The notes: a model not told the origin generated them from the sequence alone. A DNA stretch of 64,000 nt from Acidobacteriota bacterium (GCA_013289875.1 JABCZC010000014.1:16544-80543); one strand, 5' to 3'; shown: positions 50,875 to 60,748, counted from the stretch's first letter. Numbers and translations: made by a program.

Positions 50875-52797
50875 ATGTTCAGACCAAGCAGCATGGCCAT
50901 GGGCCTTATATCGATATGCCTGATCTTTTCGACTGCCTTGCACGGACAGGTGATGGTGCAACCGGCCGCAACTATCAATGTCAACTTACAGAAGGAGGTC
51001 GCAAAGGTCAGTCCGACGCTCTATGGACTGATGACTGAGGAGATCAACCATTCCTATGATGGTGGACTCTACGCAGAACTAGTACGCAATCGAACTTTCC
51101 ATAAAGGTTGGGACGAACCCGCGCATTGGTTTCTCGTCCAGTACGGCGCAGCGAAGGCTTCGATGCAGCTCGATCCGACTACGGGACCGAGCGCTAATCG
51201 CCAACTCAGCTTGAGAGTGACAGTTCAACAGGCAGATTCCTCCAGCCCCGCGGGAGTCAAGAACGAAGGCTATTGGGGCATCCCGGTTCACGCAAACACC
51301 ACTTACAAAGGATCGTTCTATGCGAAGGCGGACAATGAGGCCGTGGGGCCCGTAAGGTTTAGCATCATTAGCGATGACACCGGCAAAGAACTCGCAAGTG
51401 CCACTTCTCCGGCACTGAGTTCCGAATGGAAGCAATACAACGTTTCGCTACGGACCGGGGAAGTGAAGGCCTCGGCCGCCAATCATCTCGTCCTTACGAT
51501 TGCGCATCCAGCCACAGTGTGGTTCGACATGGTCTCTCTCTTTCCTCCCACCTACAAGGATCGCGTCAATGGCAATCGTATCGACATGATGGAAAAGTTG
51601 GCTGCAATGAAACCAGCATTTCTCCGCTTCCCGGGGGGTAACTACCTCGAAGGAGATCACATATCTGAGCGCTACCAGTGGAAGAATACCATCGGTCCCC
51701 TCGTGGATCGCCCGACTCACCCGAGCCCGTGGCGTTATCATTCTTCAGACGGGTTGGGATTGCTGGAATTTCTCGAGTGGTGCGAGGACCTGCACATGCA
51801 ACCGGTTCTCGCGGTCTATGCTGGCTACTCCATGGCACAAGAGCATGAGAATCCTGGACCCGAGCTCGAGCCATACTTACAAGATGCGTTGGATGAGATT
51901 GAGTACGTAGCGGGCGCCGTGAACACAAAGTGGGGTGCAGTACGGGCCCGGAATGGACATCCCGAACCCTTCAAATTGATCTATGTAGAAATTGGCAATG
52001 AAGATTTTTTTGACAAATCGGGGAGTTATGACGGCCGTTACGCCCAATATTACGAAGTTATCAAGGAGAAGTACCCGCAGCTGCAGTTAATCGCAACCGC
52101 TCCTGTGCAAAGTATCAAGGCAGACGTGATCGATGATCACTACTACAAGCGAGCAGACGAGTTCTATGAATTTGTTCACCATTATGACAAGGTTGATCGC
52201 AATGGACCCAAGATCTTCGTCGGGGAATGGGCGACACGTGAGGGCACACCAACGCCGAACTTTGGCGCTGCTCTGGGCGACGCCGCATGGATGACGTCGA
52301 TGGAACGGAACAGCGATCTCATTGTGATGGCGAGCTACGCTCCTCTCCTTGTGAACGTGAACCCTGGCGGTATGCAGTGGGACACTAACCTGATTGGTTA
52401 CGATGCTTTGAACAGCTACGGCTCACCGAGCTATTACGCGCAGGTCATGTTCAGCAATCACATTGGCACGGAAATCGTAGATTCACGCTCTGAAGGCGGA
52501 GGGCCACGGTTCTTCTATTCCGTGACTCACGATCCGGTAAAAGGAGTTTTGTACCTTAAGGTCGTGAATGCTTCCTCAGTCCCGCAGGCGGTTGAATTCA
52601 AGATCACAGGCGCCAATCAGTTGAAGAGCAACGCCAAAATAATCAGCCTGAGCGCACAGAGCACATCCGAGACGAACACCCTGGCCGAACCGACCAAGAT
52701 TGTCCCTGTTGAGAGCGTCGTCGAAGGGGTCGCTCAGAACTTCTCGCACACGTTTGCGCCGTATTCGATCAACGTTATTGTGGCAGAGAGTAAGTAA
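50875..52797 (+). CDS. Alpha-L-arabinofuranosidase, GH51
   Basis: 640 residues. A signal peptide ends near HGQV. The N-terminal beta segment (PTLYGLMTEEINHSYDGGLY) is typical of GH51. Residues about 75-215 form an inserted CBM4/9-like module. The catalytic barrel contains PAFLRFPGGNYLEG, then EIGNED with the acid/base Glu376, and FVGEWA with the nucleophile Glu451. The C-terminal beta-domain ends with FSHTFAPYSINVIV. It should release terminal arabinofuranose from arabinan or arabinoxylan outside the cytoplasm. It is the first enzyme of the arabinan-use region. Confidence 0.93.
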   Translation: MFRPSSMAMGLISICLIFSTALHGQVMVQPAATINVNLQKEVAKVSPTLYGLMTEEINHSYDGGLYAELVRNRTFHKGWDEPAHWFLVQYGAAKASMQLDPTTGPSANRQLSLRVTVQQADSSSPAGVKNEGYWGIPVHANTTYKGSFYAKADNEAVGPVRFSIISDDTGKELASATSPALSSEWKQYNVSLRTGEVKASAANHLVLTIAHPATVWFDMVSLFPPTYKDRVNGNRIDMMEKLAAMKPAFLRFPGGNYLEGDHISERYQWKNTIGPLVDRPTHPSPWRYHSSDGLGLLEFLEWCEDLHMQPVLAVYAGYSMAQEHENPGPELEPYLQDALDEIEYVAGAVNTKWGAVRARNGHPEPFKLIYVEIGNEDFFDKSGSYDGRYAQYYEVIKEKYPQLQLIATAPVQSIKADVIDDHYYKRADEFYEFVHHYDKVDRNGPKIFVGEWATREGTPTPNFGAALGDAAWMTSMERNSDLIVMASYAPLLVNVNPGGMQWDTNLIGYDALNSYGSPSYYAQVMFSNHIGTEIVDSRSEGGGPRFFYSVTHDPVKGVLYLKVVNASSVPQAVEFKITGANQLKSNAKIISLSAQSTSETNTLAEPTKIVPVESVVEGVAQNFSHTFAPYSINVIVAESK

Positions 52798-53052
52798 ATA
52801 GGCGGAGGCATCGACCTCTCAGCTGAAGCGATGGGTGCTAAACCGAATAGTGTCTGCTGACCGTGAACGGCAACCGGGTGTACACCCTAGCGATAGCATC
52901 GTGGGTGTTGTAGTAGTGGTACCGGGACGGGATGGCGCGCTACATGCTTCCGCTTTCTCGGCCCTGCGGCTCGAATCTTCGCGGGATAGCAGGCCGCGTG
53001 CGGAGCAATCCAGCGGCAGCGCGGGCGGCAGGTGTACTCTCTAAGCGTAGGA

Positions 53053-54087
53053 ATGCACCAATTCAGGCAAAACATTCTGTCACTGTGCTGCATTTTCTTG
53101 CTATTCGCAAGCTACGCACCTGCCCTGCAGGCGCACGACAGCCCCTTTTACGAGCAGGGAAGAGCGGCATTCGACGCCGGGCGCTGGGACGACGCTGCCG
53201 GGCTGATGGCCAGAGCCGAAGGTGAAAACCCGGGTAGGAGTGACGCGCTTCTCTACCAAGGGAAAGCGCTTTTCCATTTGAACCGCCTGGCCGAGGCGGA
53301 AACTGCGCTCGCCGCATACACAACGCTCCATCCCGATTCCGCGGATGCCCTATTCATGCTCGGCTTTGTACAGCAACGCGAGAATAAGGCAGGCAATTCA
53401 CTGGAGACCTACTCCGCGGCAGCGCGCCTCAGGAAACCTTCGAGCAACGACCTGAAGAACGTCGCATTAGACTACGTTCTGCTCGACGATTATCCCGACG
53501 CCATCCATTGGCTTCAGAAGGCCGTGGAGTTCGACCCGAAGAACATCGACGCGTGGTACAGCTTGGGCCGCTGCTACTACACACAGAGCCGTTTTTCGGA
53601 GGCAGAGAGCGCGTTCAGCAAGACTCTCGAGCTCGACCCGGGCCATCTGAAAGCAGCGGAAAATCTGGGACTCGTACTCGATGCCGAAAACCGCGCCGCT
53701 GCTGCCGATGAGTCCTTCCGCCGGGCTATCGCTCTGGCTCGTGACGAACCACGCAACGACGAGTGGCCATATCTCGACTACGGATCTTTCCTCATCGATC
53801 ACGATCGCTCCGCCGAAGCCGTGCCCCTACTCAAACAGGCCGTCGTTATTGCGCCAAAGTGTGTCGAGTGTCACGAAAAGCTGGGCCGGGCCCTCGCCGC
53901 AACTGGAGATTCAAAGCAGGGAATTACCGAACTCGAAGATGCCGTCGCCTTGAGCCCTCAGGACGCGCATCTGCACTATGAACTGGGTCTCGCGTATCGC
54001 CAGGCCGGGATGACAGACCGTGCGAAAGCCGAATTGGCCGCCAGCGCAAAGCTCTATGGCACCAAGGCCGCAGGCGAACGTAAATAG
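53053..54087 (+). CDS. Exported TPR-repeat protein
   Basis: 344 residues from ATG 53053 (a GTG at 53032 is possible). A signal peptide (ILSLCCIFLLFASYAPALQA) is followed by about eight TPR units, for example NIDAWYSLGRCYYTQSRFSE and DAHLHYELGLAYRQAGMTDR. Such periplasmic TPR proteins serve as scaffolds. It lies between the two GH51 genes, so a role in organising the arabinan-processing proteins is possible. It could also be unrelated. Confidence 0.82.
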   Translation: MHQFRQNILSLCCIFLLFASYAPALQAHDSPFYEQGRAAFDAGRWDDAAGLMARAEGENPGRSDALLYQGKALFHLNRLAEAETALAAYTTLHPDSADALFMLGFVQQRENKAGNSLETYSAAARLRKPSSNDLKNVALDYVLLDDYPDAIHWLQKAVEFDPKNIDAWYSLGRCYYTQSRFSEAESAFSKTLELDPGHLKAAENLGLVLDAENRAAAADESFRRAIALARDEPRNDEWPYLDYGSFLIDHDRSAEAVPLLKQAVVIAPKCVECHEKLGRALAATGDSKQGITELEDAVALSPQDAHLHYELGLAYRQAGMTDRAKAELAASAKLYGTKAAGERK

Positions 54088-54228
54088 AGAGCGTCTCTCG
54101 TTTGAATAGTCCCAAACTTCTTGCATGCTGTGGAATTCCCTCAGGGAATAGTTGAGGTGAACGATTCGGTCTTTGCCCCGCATCCGCTATACTTTCGTGC
54201 TTTCCAGCGTTCGCTTCGATTTTGAGCG

Positions 54229-56340
54229 ATGAATGGTGACAGGAGGCGCATGAGGGCAGAAGGGCGTCTATGCAGGAAGCTGAAGGTCGCAGGCAGTCTC
54301 CTTCTACTGGTTGCTGCAGGTGCCGGCGGTCAGATCGCCGGTGGACAGATCATTGATCAGAGCCCTGGGCCGGCCCTGGACACGCAGATCCATATCCGAG
54401 TGCATGCGGGGCAAGCGGTGTCGACGGCCATACCGAATACGATTTTCGGGAGTTTTCTGGAGCCAATCGGTCATTCCACTTACGGCGGGCTTTGGGCAGA
54501 GCTACTCGAAAATCCAAGTCTGGAAGGGGACCTTTGGAGTGCCGGGCGTGTGGCCGCGATGTTGCGCGAGCGGCCGGAACTGGAGCGAGCTTCGCAGCTG
54601 GATCTGCCGTTGCCGTGGGAACCATTACAGGTGGCACAGGGGAACCGGTATGAACCTCGCTGGGGCGACGCCGCAAATTCTTACCGCTCGCTGCTGATCA
54701 TGGGATTGCCGGCTGATGAAGTGGGTATTCGGCAGCGCATTTATTTGCCAGTGCATCGCGCGCTCCAATTCAAAGGCGGCGTGTGGATCAAGCATGTGTC
54801 GGGGCCATCAACCGTCTATGTCTCTCTTCGGAAGTGGAACTCTCCTCAGGATATTTTCTCCGAGGCCAAAATCACCGCAAACAATGATGAGTGGACAAAA
54901 TACCCATTTGAGCTCGAGCTTAAGCCCGGTCAGGTTGGCCATCTCGAACCGGCGGATTTTGTTATCTCCCTGCGCGATGATTCGAGGGCGCTCGTGGACC
55001 AGATTTCCTTGATGCCGGCCGACAATGTCGATGGGATGGATCCGGAAGTAATCCAGATGGCCCGCGACTTGAAGTCGCCGCTTGTACGCTTCGGCGGTAA
55101 CTTCACCTCTTCGTATCACTGGAGAGACGGCATTGGCCCGCGCGACAAGCGTGTAAGTCAACTCAACCTGGCATGGAACATTCCCGAGTACAATACCTTT
55201 GGCACCGACGAATTTCTGCGCTTCTGCGAACTGATCGGCGCCCAGCCTCAGATCGCCCTGAATCTTGGGTCGGGGACGCCTGCAGAAGCGGCTGCATGGG
55301 TGCAGTATGTAAACGAGCATTGGAAGGACAAAAAGGGCGGCCTGATCTGGGAATTAGGAAACGAGCTGTGGGGCAATTGGAACGTGGGCTATCCTCTGCG
55401 GGAGCAGATTGGCCCTCGCACGGAACAGTTTAGCGCGGCCATCCGCAAGGTCGATCCTGGAGCACAGTTGATTGCGACAGGCGCTGACGAAGATTCGTAC
55501 CACGACTGGAACGCAGTCCAACTGGCGACACCACCAGGCACATTCGAATACGTGTCCACTCACTTCGTCGTCACCGATAACCGCGTCCAGTTCAAGAGCC
55601 CCTCCAACGATTTCATTGCGCTCGCCACCTTTGCGCTGCCAGTCGGCCTGGAAGGGCGATTGAAAGAGATGATGGAGCAGATAAAGGCGAGCAGCCATAA
55701 AGAGGCAAGGATCGCCTTCACGGAATGGTTGTTCGTCACAGCGCGCGGGCCTGCCGGACCAGCTGCTCCAGACTTCAATAACCTGGGCGGAGCAATCGAT
55801 ACGGCGGGATTCTTGAATATGCTGCTGAGAAATTCCGAGATAGTGCCCATTTCCGATATGACAGGCATTCTTGAATTCGCGGGCATTTGGAAGAAGCGTG
55901 AGCAGGTGTATGGCGCACCAGGCTATTGGGTGCTCCGCTCCTATGCGGACGAGGCCCCGACCCACCTGGTTCCCGTTGATACTGACGGGCCGACGTACTC
56001 CGTCGAAAACGGCGTCACTCGCCTGCCTCATGTCGAACATGTACCCTGGCTCGACGTAGTGGCGGCACAGGGGACCTCGGGGAATAAGCTGGTTTTGTTC
56101 TGTGTCAATCGGAGTTTGACGCGGGACTATCGTGCTGCGATCCAGGTCGAAGGGTTTAAGCCTCTGGCAACGGCCACGGCGAAAACCATCACGGCCCCCA
56201 GCATCTACTCTGAGAACAGTGAGATCGACCCCAACGCGGTTGCCGCGGAGACGAGCCACCCGCTGGTGGGGCCAAATTTCTGGTACATTTTTCCCCATGC
56301 AAGCGTCGTAGTGATTGAACTTGAACGGAAAGAACGCTAG
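54229..56340 (+). CDS. Alpha-L-arabinofuranosidase-like GH51 enzyme, second type
   Basis: 703 residues. ATG 54229 is used here; ATG 54250 also has AGGAGG but with very short spacing. A signal peptide ends near AGAGGQ. The GH51-like N-terminal segment (NTIFGSFLEPIGHSTYGGLW) is followed by an inserted beta-module (about 130-265). The catalytic part contains PLVRFGGNFTSSYHWRDGIG, LGNE with the acid/base Glu379, and FTEW with the nucleophile Glu499. The protein is only distantly related to the GH51 at 50875, so linkage specificity probably differs. It precedes the sensor genes. Confidence 0.88.
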   Translation: MNGDRRRMRAEGRLCRKLKVAGSLLLLVAAGAGGQIAGGQIIDQSPGPALDTQIHIRVHAGQAVSTAIPNTIFGSFLEPIGHSTYGGLWAELLENPSLEGDLWSAGRVAAMLRERPELERASQLDLPLPWEPLQVAQGNRYEPRWGDAANSYRSLLIMGLPADEVGIRQRIYLPVHRALQFKGGVWIKHVSGPSTVYVSLRKWNSPQDIFSEAKITANNDEWTKYPFELELKPGQVGHLEPADFVISLRDDSRALVDQISLMPADNVDGMDPEVIQMARDLKSPLVRFGGNFTSSYHWRDGIGPRDKRVSQLNLAWNIPEYNTFGTDEFLRFCELIGAQPQIALNLGSGTPAEAAAWVQYVNEHWKDKKGGLIWELGNELWGNWNVGYPLREQIGPRTEQFSAAIRKVDPGAQLIATGADEDSYHDWNAVQLATPPGTFEYVSTHFVVTDNRVQFKSPSNDFIALATFALPVGLEGRLKEMMEQIKASSHKEARIAFTEWLFVTARGPAGPAAPDFNNLGGAIDTAGFLNMLLRNSEIVPISDMTGILEFAGIWKKREQVYGAPGYWVLRSYADEAPTHLVPVDTDGPTYSVENGVTRLPHVEHVPWLDVVAAQGTSGNKLVLFCVNRSLTRDYRAAIQVEGFKPLATATAKTITAPSIYSENSEIDPNAVAAETSHPLVGPNFWYIFPHASVVVIELERKER

Positions 56341-56444
56341 GTAGACTAGCCCTGCCGGCAAACCGGTTGTATCGAGTGGACGTTGTCCAGACATCCTTTT
56401 CCGCATCTTATCCCAACGGGCGCAGACCAGGCCCTGAACGCGAC

Positions 56445-57455
56445 ATGAAAAGCGTGACAAGAGGATTGGCTGAAGTCGATAGATGGCGCGCCTCCCCATG
56501 GCGGATTATGTCAGCCGCGGTGGCGGCTTTCATTCTTCTGGCGAGTCTCGCTTGCAATTCTTCGCCGCCTCCAGTAATCGCAGTTATTCCACGAACAACA
56601 GCTCTCGTGTTGTGGGAGGCGGAGCACGCAGGCGCAGAGGCGGCCGCTCGAAAGACGGGCTTCAGTATCTACTGGAACGCTCCCACCAGCGAAGACGACG
56701 TAGAGAGGCAGATAGCCATCGCCCGGCACTCGATCGACAGGGGAGCGCAGGCGCTGGTTCTGGCGCCAGACCAAGCTCTTGCGCTCATGGTGCCGGTTCG
56801 AAACCTCATTGCTCGTGGCATTCCCACTGTCGTGATCAGTTCTCCGCTTCCTATCCCGCCTGGCGGCAAACTTTCCTACATTCTCAATGACGAGGAGGAG
56901 ACCGGAAGAATCGCAGCGGACCGGATTGGCTTCATCTTGCGGGGAAAAGGTTCGGTTGTCGTCCTCGGCATCGACCCTGATATAACCGGCATCGTGAATC
57001 GGACACAAGCCTTCGAGACTCATCTACATATAAAATTCCCCGGCATCCGGATCGTCGATGAACGGACCGGCGGCTTCAATATTGCACAGGCTCAGGAAGT
57101 GACCGAGGATGTGTTGGCCAGAGAACCGCAACTCGACGCGATCCTTGCTCTTAACTCAGCGGCAACTCGGGGTGCGTTCATTGCGCTGAAGACCCACGGG
57201 ATGCTGGGCAAAATCAAACTCGTGGCGTGCGAGCAGGAACTGATACCACCGTTGGTAACGGGGGAGATCGATTCCATCATATTGGAGAATACTTACGAGA
57301 TGGGCTACCGGGCTGTCCAGTTGATTGCCGCCGAGCGGCGAGGTGAGCATGTGCCGGAACAAATCACGCTGAGCCCTAAGCTGGTGACGCGCGAAAACCT
57401 GAACTCGCCGGAAGTGCAGCGGATGCTCACCATGAATTGGAGATCTTCAGATTGA
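56445..57455 (+). CDS. Sugar-binding lipoprotein (periplasmic binding protein, type 1 fold)
   Basis: 336 residues from ATG 56445; an upstream start at 56367 adds an unlikely leader. The lipobox LASLAC gives a lipidated Cys. The fold is that of ribose/galactose-binding proteins: AEHAGAEAAARKTGFSIYWN, DRGAQALVLAPDQ, RGIPTVVISSPL, LNDEEETGRIAADRIG, LDAILALNSAATRGAFIAL and YEMGYRAVQLIAA. No ABC permease or ATPase is nearby. The next gene, a histidine kinase, overlaps its stop. A role as sensor subunit rather than transporter subunit is therefore likely, as in known binding-protein/kinase pairs such as XylFII-LytS. Confidence 0.85.
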   Translation: MKSVTRGLAEVDRWRASPWRIMSAAVAAFILLASLACNSSPPPVIAVIPRTTALVLWEAEHAGAEAAARKTGFSIYWNAPTSEDDVERQIAIARHSIDRGAQALVLAPDQALALMVPVRNLIARGIPTVVISSPLPIPPGGKLSYILNDEEETGRIAADRIGFILRGKGSVVVLGIDPDITGIVNRTQAFETHLHIKFPGIRIVDERTGGFNIAQAQEVTEDVLAREPQLDAILALNSAATRGAFIALKTHGMLGKIKLVACEQELIPPLVTGEIDSIILENTYEMGYRAVQLIAAERRGEHVPEQITLSPKLVTRENLNSPEVQRMLTMNWRSSD

Positions 57456-59668
57456 AGGTGACCAACCGAATCCGCGGACGTCTTCGAATCGCAGGCATAG
57501 GCCTAGCAATAGCATCTTTGCTTGGGATGGCCGCCACAGTTTTCTTGACGAGACCGTCAAGCCGACTGCCTTACCACGACTCCTTCGCATCCGGTCAAGC
57601 TGGGGAGTGGACGGCATTTGGTGGCACCTGGGAGCTTGCCAACGGAGCGATGCGAAATGATTCCGACGAGCGCGGCGCCAAGCTGCTCACCGGCTCGAAA
57701 GACTGGAAAGACTATTCCTTCAGTGGAGATGTGGAGCTTTTGGGAGAGCAAGGCGATGCCGGGCTCATGTTGCGGTCCGGCGATGAAGAGCGGGGGGTTG
57801 ATTCCTACAGAGGTTACTATGTTGGCCTGCGCAGCAACGATGAAAACCTCATCATAGGTCTCGCCGACCACGGATGGATTGAGCTGGCGGCGCGGCCAAT
57901 GCCTGGTGGAGTGCATGCGTTCGAGTGGTATCACTTTAAAGCGACTGTGCGTGGATGTCAGATCACTGCCATAGCAACCGATATCTCCACAGGGGCATTC
58001 CAGCAAGCTTCGGTGATAGATAAGGACTGCGTGCCTCAAGGTCGCGTGGGCCTTCGTTCACACTCATCGGGCGGAGTCTGGAAGAATCTGGAGGTGCTTC
58101 CCTCAACCGCGTCGGAAAGGGACCTTCCACAAGCGAGCCCCTTGGTAGCCCCGCCGAAGCTCTCGTATGCCGTGGATGAACTTGAGCGCATTTCCAATCC
58201 AGATCGGGTAGACGCGTCGTCTTCTAACAAAGAGCAAGTTATCGACAAGAGACCAGATGGCGCAACTGTGAATGCCGTTCCAGTGGAAAGCATCGGCGGC
58301 TTACGCCTGATTCGGATCAAATCCAGACGGACGACGGTCCGCGGTACGGTAATCCTGGCTTATCCGAGTCTCTATGTGCAGGACGCGACGGGAGGCGTGG
58401 CGGTAATCGCTTCCAGTGAAACTCATCTCAAAATCGGGGACGAAGTTGAGGTTACGGGCGAAGTCGATGTGCACGACTTCAGCTGTGTGATTCGCAATGC
58501 CAACGTACGGCTATTGTGGGCTCATGCTCCCGCCCCGGCACTGGCTGTGACCGCCGGCATGGCAGCCACAGGTGCATTCGACGCCATGTTCCTTGAAGTG
58601 GACGGCGATCTTTGGGCGACCGAAGCGGGACCCGACAACACGCTCCTGCTGACGTTGAGGTCGGATGGCCAATCATTCCAGGCAATCATCCATGAAGGAC
58701 GTGGCAGCGCAAGTGTCCGGAGCCTGAGTCGCCGAAGCATCCTCAGGCTGCGCGGTGTTTGCGTAGTGGATTCGCTCCATACTCATAACCTGACGCCCTT
58801 TCTCCTGCTGATTCCAAGTACCGATGACTTAGAGGTGCTGGCTGGGGCGCCCTGGTGGAGCGCGCGGAACCTCCTGATCATCGGGCTCGTCTCGGTAACG
58901 CTGGCTCTGCTTGCCTATCTGCTCTATATCCACGCCAGGCATTGGCGGCTGCAAGCCATTGTTGAGGAGCGCGAGCGAATCGCACACGAAATGCATGACA
59001 CGCTCGCCCAATGCTTCGTGGGCATTGGGTTTCAACTGCAGGCAATCAGCAACGGCATGCCAAAGAGCATGCATGCCGTCAACGAGCAGCTCGATCTTGC
59101 TTGCGAATTAGTCAGGCATAGTCATGAAGAAGCTCGTCGGAGCCTCTTAACCCTGCGCCGTGAATTCCTCGAATCCGAACCCTTGCACTCCGCTCTGAAT
59201 ACATTTGCGTGCAGGATGGTCGAGCACGGATCAATCAAGGTGCTTACGGTTGTTGAAGGCGAAGGCACGCCGACTCCTTACCGCATCAAGGACGTGCTCT
59301 TTCGTATTGGCCAGGAAGCGATTGCAAACGCGGTGCGCCATGGAAATCCCTCTGTGCTAAAAATCGAGGTGGACTACAGAAACGCTGCCGTAATGATGCT
59401 GATTGCGGACGACGGCGGCGGCTTTACGCCCTCCGGTGATCTGCGCGGGTTTGGTCTCACAGGCATGCGGAAGCGGGCCGAAGGCATCTCTGGAACGCTG
59501 CACCTGTCCAGTACCATCGGAAGTGGCACACAGGTAAGGGTTGTAGCTCCGCTTCCGCCCAGACTCACTTTGCTGAAGGTAAACCGCTACGTGTGGCGAC
59601 AGGGAGGGCGAGGTGGATCCAATGACTCGAGAAACGACAAGAAAAATCCGTATTCTTATCGTCGATGA
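57452..59668 (+). CDS. Membrane histidine kinase (HisKA_3) with large carbohydrate-type sensor region
   Basis: About 738 residues. TTG 57452 overlaps the upstream stop and has GGAG 9 bp before it; TTG 57437 and GTG 57458 are alternatives. One helix anchors the N terminus (GIGLAIASLLGMAATVFL). Residues about 40-210 resemble the concanavalin-like DUF1080/LamG fold (WTAFGGTWELANGAMRND, DAGLMLRSGD). Residues about 290-420 resemble an OB-fold (LKIGDEVEVTGEVDVHDFSC). A second helix (LLIIGLVSVTLALLAYLLYI) precedes HisKA_3 with His515 in AHEMHDTLAQ and a HATPase with GQEAIANAVRHG and GFGLTGMRKRAEG. It should phosphorylate the NarL-type regulator encoded next, overlapping by 56 bp. Confidence 0.9.
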   Translation: MKVTNRIRGRLRIAGIGLAIASLLGMAATVFLTRPSSRLPYHDSFASGQAGEWTAFGGTWELANGAMRNDSDERGAKLLTGSKDWKDYSFSGDVELLGEQGDAGLMLRSGDEERGVDSYRGYYVGLRSNDENLIIGLADHGWIELAARPMPGGVHAFEWYHFKATVRGCQITAIATDISTGAFQQASVIDKDCVPQGRVGLRSHSSGGVWKNLEVLPSTASERDLPQASPLVAPPKLSYAVDELERISNPDRVDASSSNKEQVIDKRPDGATVNAVPVESIGGLRLIRIKSRRTTVRGTVILAYPSLYVQDATGGVAVIASSETHLKIGDEVEVTGEVDVHDFSCVIRNANVRLLWAHAPAPALAVTAGMAATGAFDAMFLEVDGDLWATEAGPDNTLLLTLRSDGQSFQAIIHEGRGSASVRSLSRRSILRLRGVCVVDSLHTHNLTPFLLLIPSTDDLEVLAGAPWWSARNLLIIGLVSVTLALLAYLLYIHARHWRLQAIVEERERIAHEMHDTLAQCFVGIGFQLQAISNGMPKSMHAVNEQLDLACELVRHSHEEARRSLLTLRREFLESEPLHSALNTFACRMVEHGSIKVLTVVEGEGTPTPYRIKDVLFRIGQEAIANAVRHGNPSVLKIEVDYRNAAVMMLIADDGGGFTPSGDLRGFGLTGMRKRAEGISGTLHLSSTIGSGTQVRVVAPLPPRLTLLKVNRYVWRQGGRGGSNDSRNDKKNPYSYRR

Positions 59669-60263
59669 CCATCCAGTGGTGCGCGCGGGCCTAACAAGCA
59701 TGCTGGCCACGCAAAGCGATCTGGAAATTGCCGGCGTGGCTTCGAGCGGCGAAGAAGCGCTGTCGCTGATCGAGCGCCAGACGGCCGACCTGATGCTCCT
59801 CGATCTGCGAATGCCCGGCATGAACGGCATAGACACACTGCTTGCTCTGCGCAAAACCTCTTCGTCGACTCGTGTCATTGTGCTGACGAACTTCGAGACT
59901 GACGAAGATATCTACCGCGCAGTACAGGCCGGCGCGCACGGCTACCTTCTCAAGAGCACCACGCAGCAGGAGATGATTGCGGCCATACATACCGTGTCTG
60001 GCGGCGAACGCCACTTCCCGCCGCGCATCGCGGCCCGGCTGGCTCAGCGCATGTCGCGCTCCAGCCTCACAGCCAGGGAGCTGGAGATTCTTGAAATGAT
60101 GGCGAAGGGTCTGACCAACAAAGAAATCGGAAGCGCGCTCCAGATCAGCGGAAATACGGCTCGCAACCATGTCAACAACATCATCGAGAAGCTTGCGGTG
60201 GCCGATCGCACTGAAGCCGTGACGATTGCGATCCAGCAGGGTTTGATCGATGTCTCGAACTAA
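59613..60263 (+). CDS. NarL/LuxR-type response regulator
   Basis: 216 residues from GTG 59613 (ATG 59622 is an alternative). The receiver contains VDDHPVVRAG, Asp64 in LLDLRMPG and a conserved Lys in LLKSTT. The C-terminal LuxR HTH reads LTARELEILEMMAKGLTNKE, followed by NTARNHVNNIIEKL. The 56-bp overlap with the kinase gene shows tight coupling. The obvious targets are the GH51 genes and the TonB-dependent receptor downstream. Confidence 0.93.
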   Translation: MDPMTRETTRKIRILIVDDHPVVRAGLTSMLATQSDLEIAGVASSGEEALSLIERQTADLMLLDLRMPGMNGIDTLLALRKTSSSTRVIVLTNFETDEDIYRAVQAGAHGYLLKSTTQQEMIAAIHTVSGGERHFPPRIAARLAQRMSRSSLTARELEILEMMAKGLTNKEIGSALQISGNTARNHVNNIIEKLAVADRTEAVTIAIQQGLIDVSN

Positions 60264-60276
60264 CGACGAGCTCCGG

Positions 60277-60300
60277 CCAAGGGCGGCTAGCTGGCCTTGG
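60277..60300 (+). terminator. Possible hairpin after the regulator gene
   Basis: CCAAGG and CCTTGG can pair around a loop that contains a further GGC/GCC pairing. There is no T-run, so it would be a weak or Rho-assisted terminator. Confidence 0.25.
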
Positions 60301-60433
60301 TACGAAGCTTGAAATTCAGATACTTAAGATCATTCTTGAGTAGTCCATTCGAACCATTCCATCCTGGTTCATCTATTTCATATACAGGCCACTGGACAGC
60401 CCGTTACGATCCCACACGGTTCTAAGTGCAGTA

Positions 60434-60460
60434 GTTCGACAGTTTTGAAATTGTCGGAAC
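60434..60460. promoter_or_regulatory. Dyad upstream of the TonB-dependent receptor
   Basis: GTTCGACA (60434-60441) pairs with TGTCGGAAC (60452-60460) with one extra base, around a 10-bp AT-rich centre. This is operator-like and could bind the NarL-type regulator encoded just upstream. It lies about 290 bp before the receptor start. The other parts of the 60264-60748 gap hold no gene I can support. Confidence 0.4.
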
Positions 60461-60470
60461 GGCGCTAACT

Positions 60471-60488
60471 TCCTCCTTCGCCGGAGGA
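60471..60488 (+). promoter_or_regulatory. Hairpin with GGAGGA in one arm
   Basis: TCCTCC-TTCGCC-GGAGGA is a perfect 6-bp stem about 260 bp before the receptor. The right arm resembles a Shine-Dalgarno sequence, but no start codon follows in a useful frame. It is probably a leader structure or terminator-like hairpin. Confidence 0.3.
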
Positions 60489-60748
60489 TTAATAACAACC
60501 TCGGCGGCGTATCCAGTCATGGTGATCTTAGCTGCGCCACTATTGCGCCGACTTAATGGGAAGATAGTGCGCCCACACAAGATAAATCTCGAGATAAAAG
60601 TGAGGCGTGGAAGGTTTCCCAGGAAGGGTTCTCCGCATCAAAGGCTAAAAATACGCCCCATCGGATCGGCGGTGAGGTGAACGGGGCGGCGCAAACACAG
60701 ATCCGAACATAATGATCGTGGACAGAAGGAAATTTTTCAGGAGGAACC

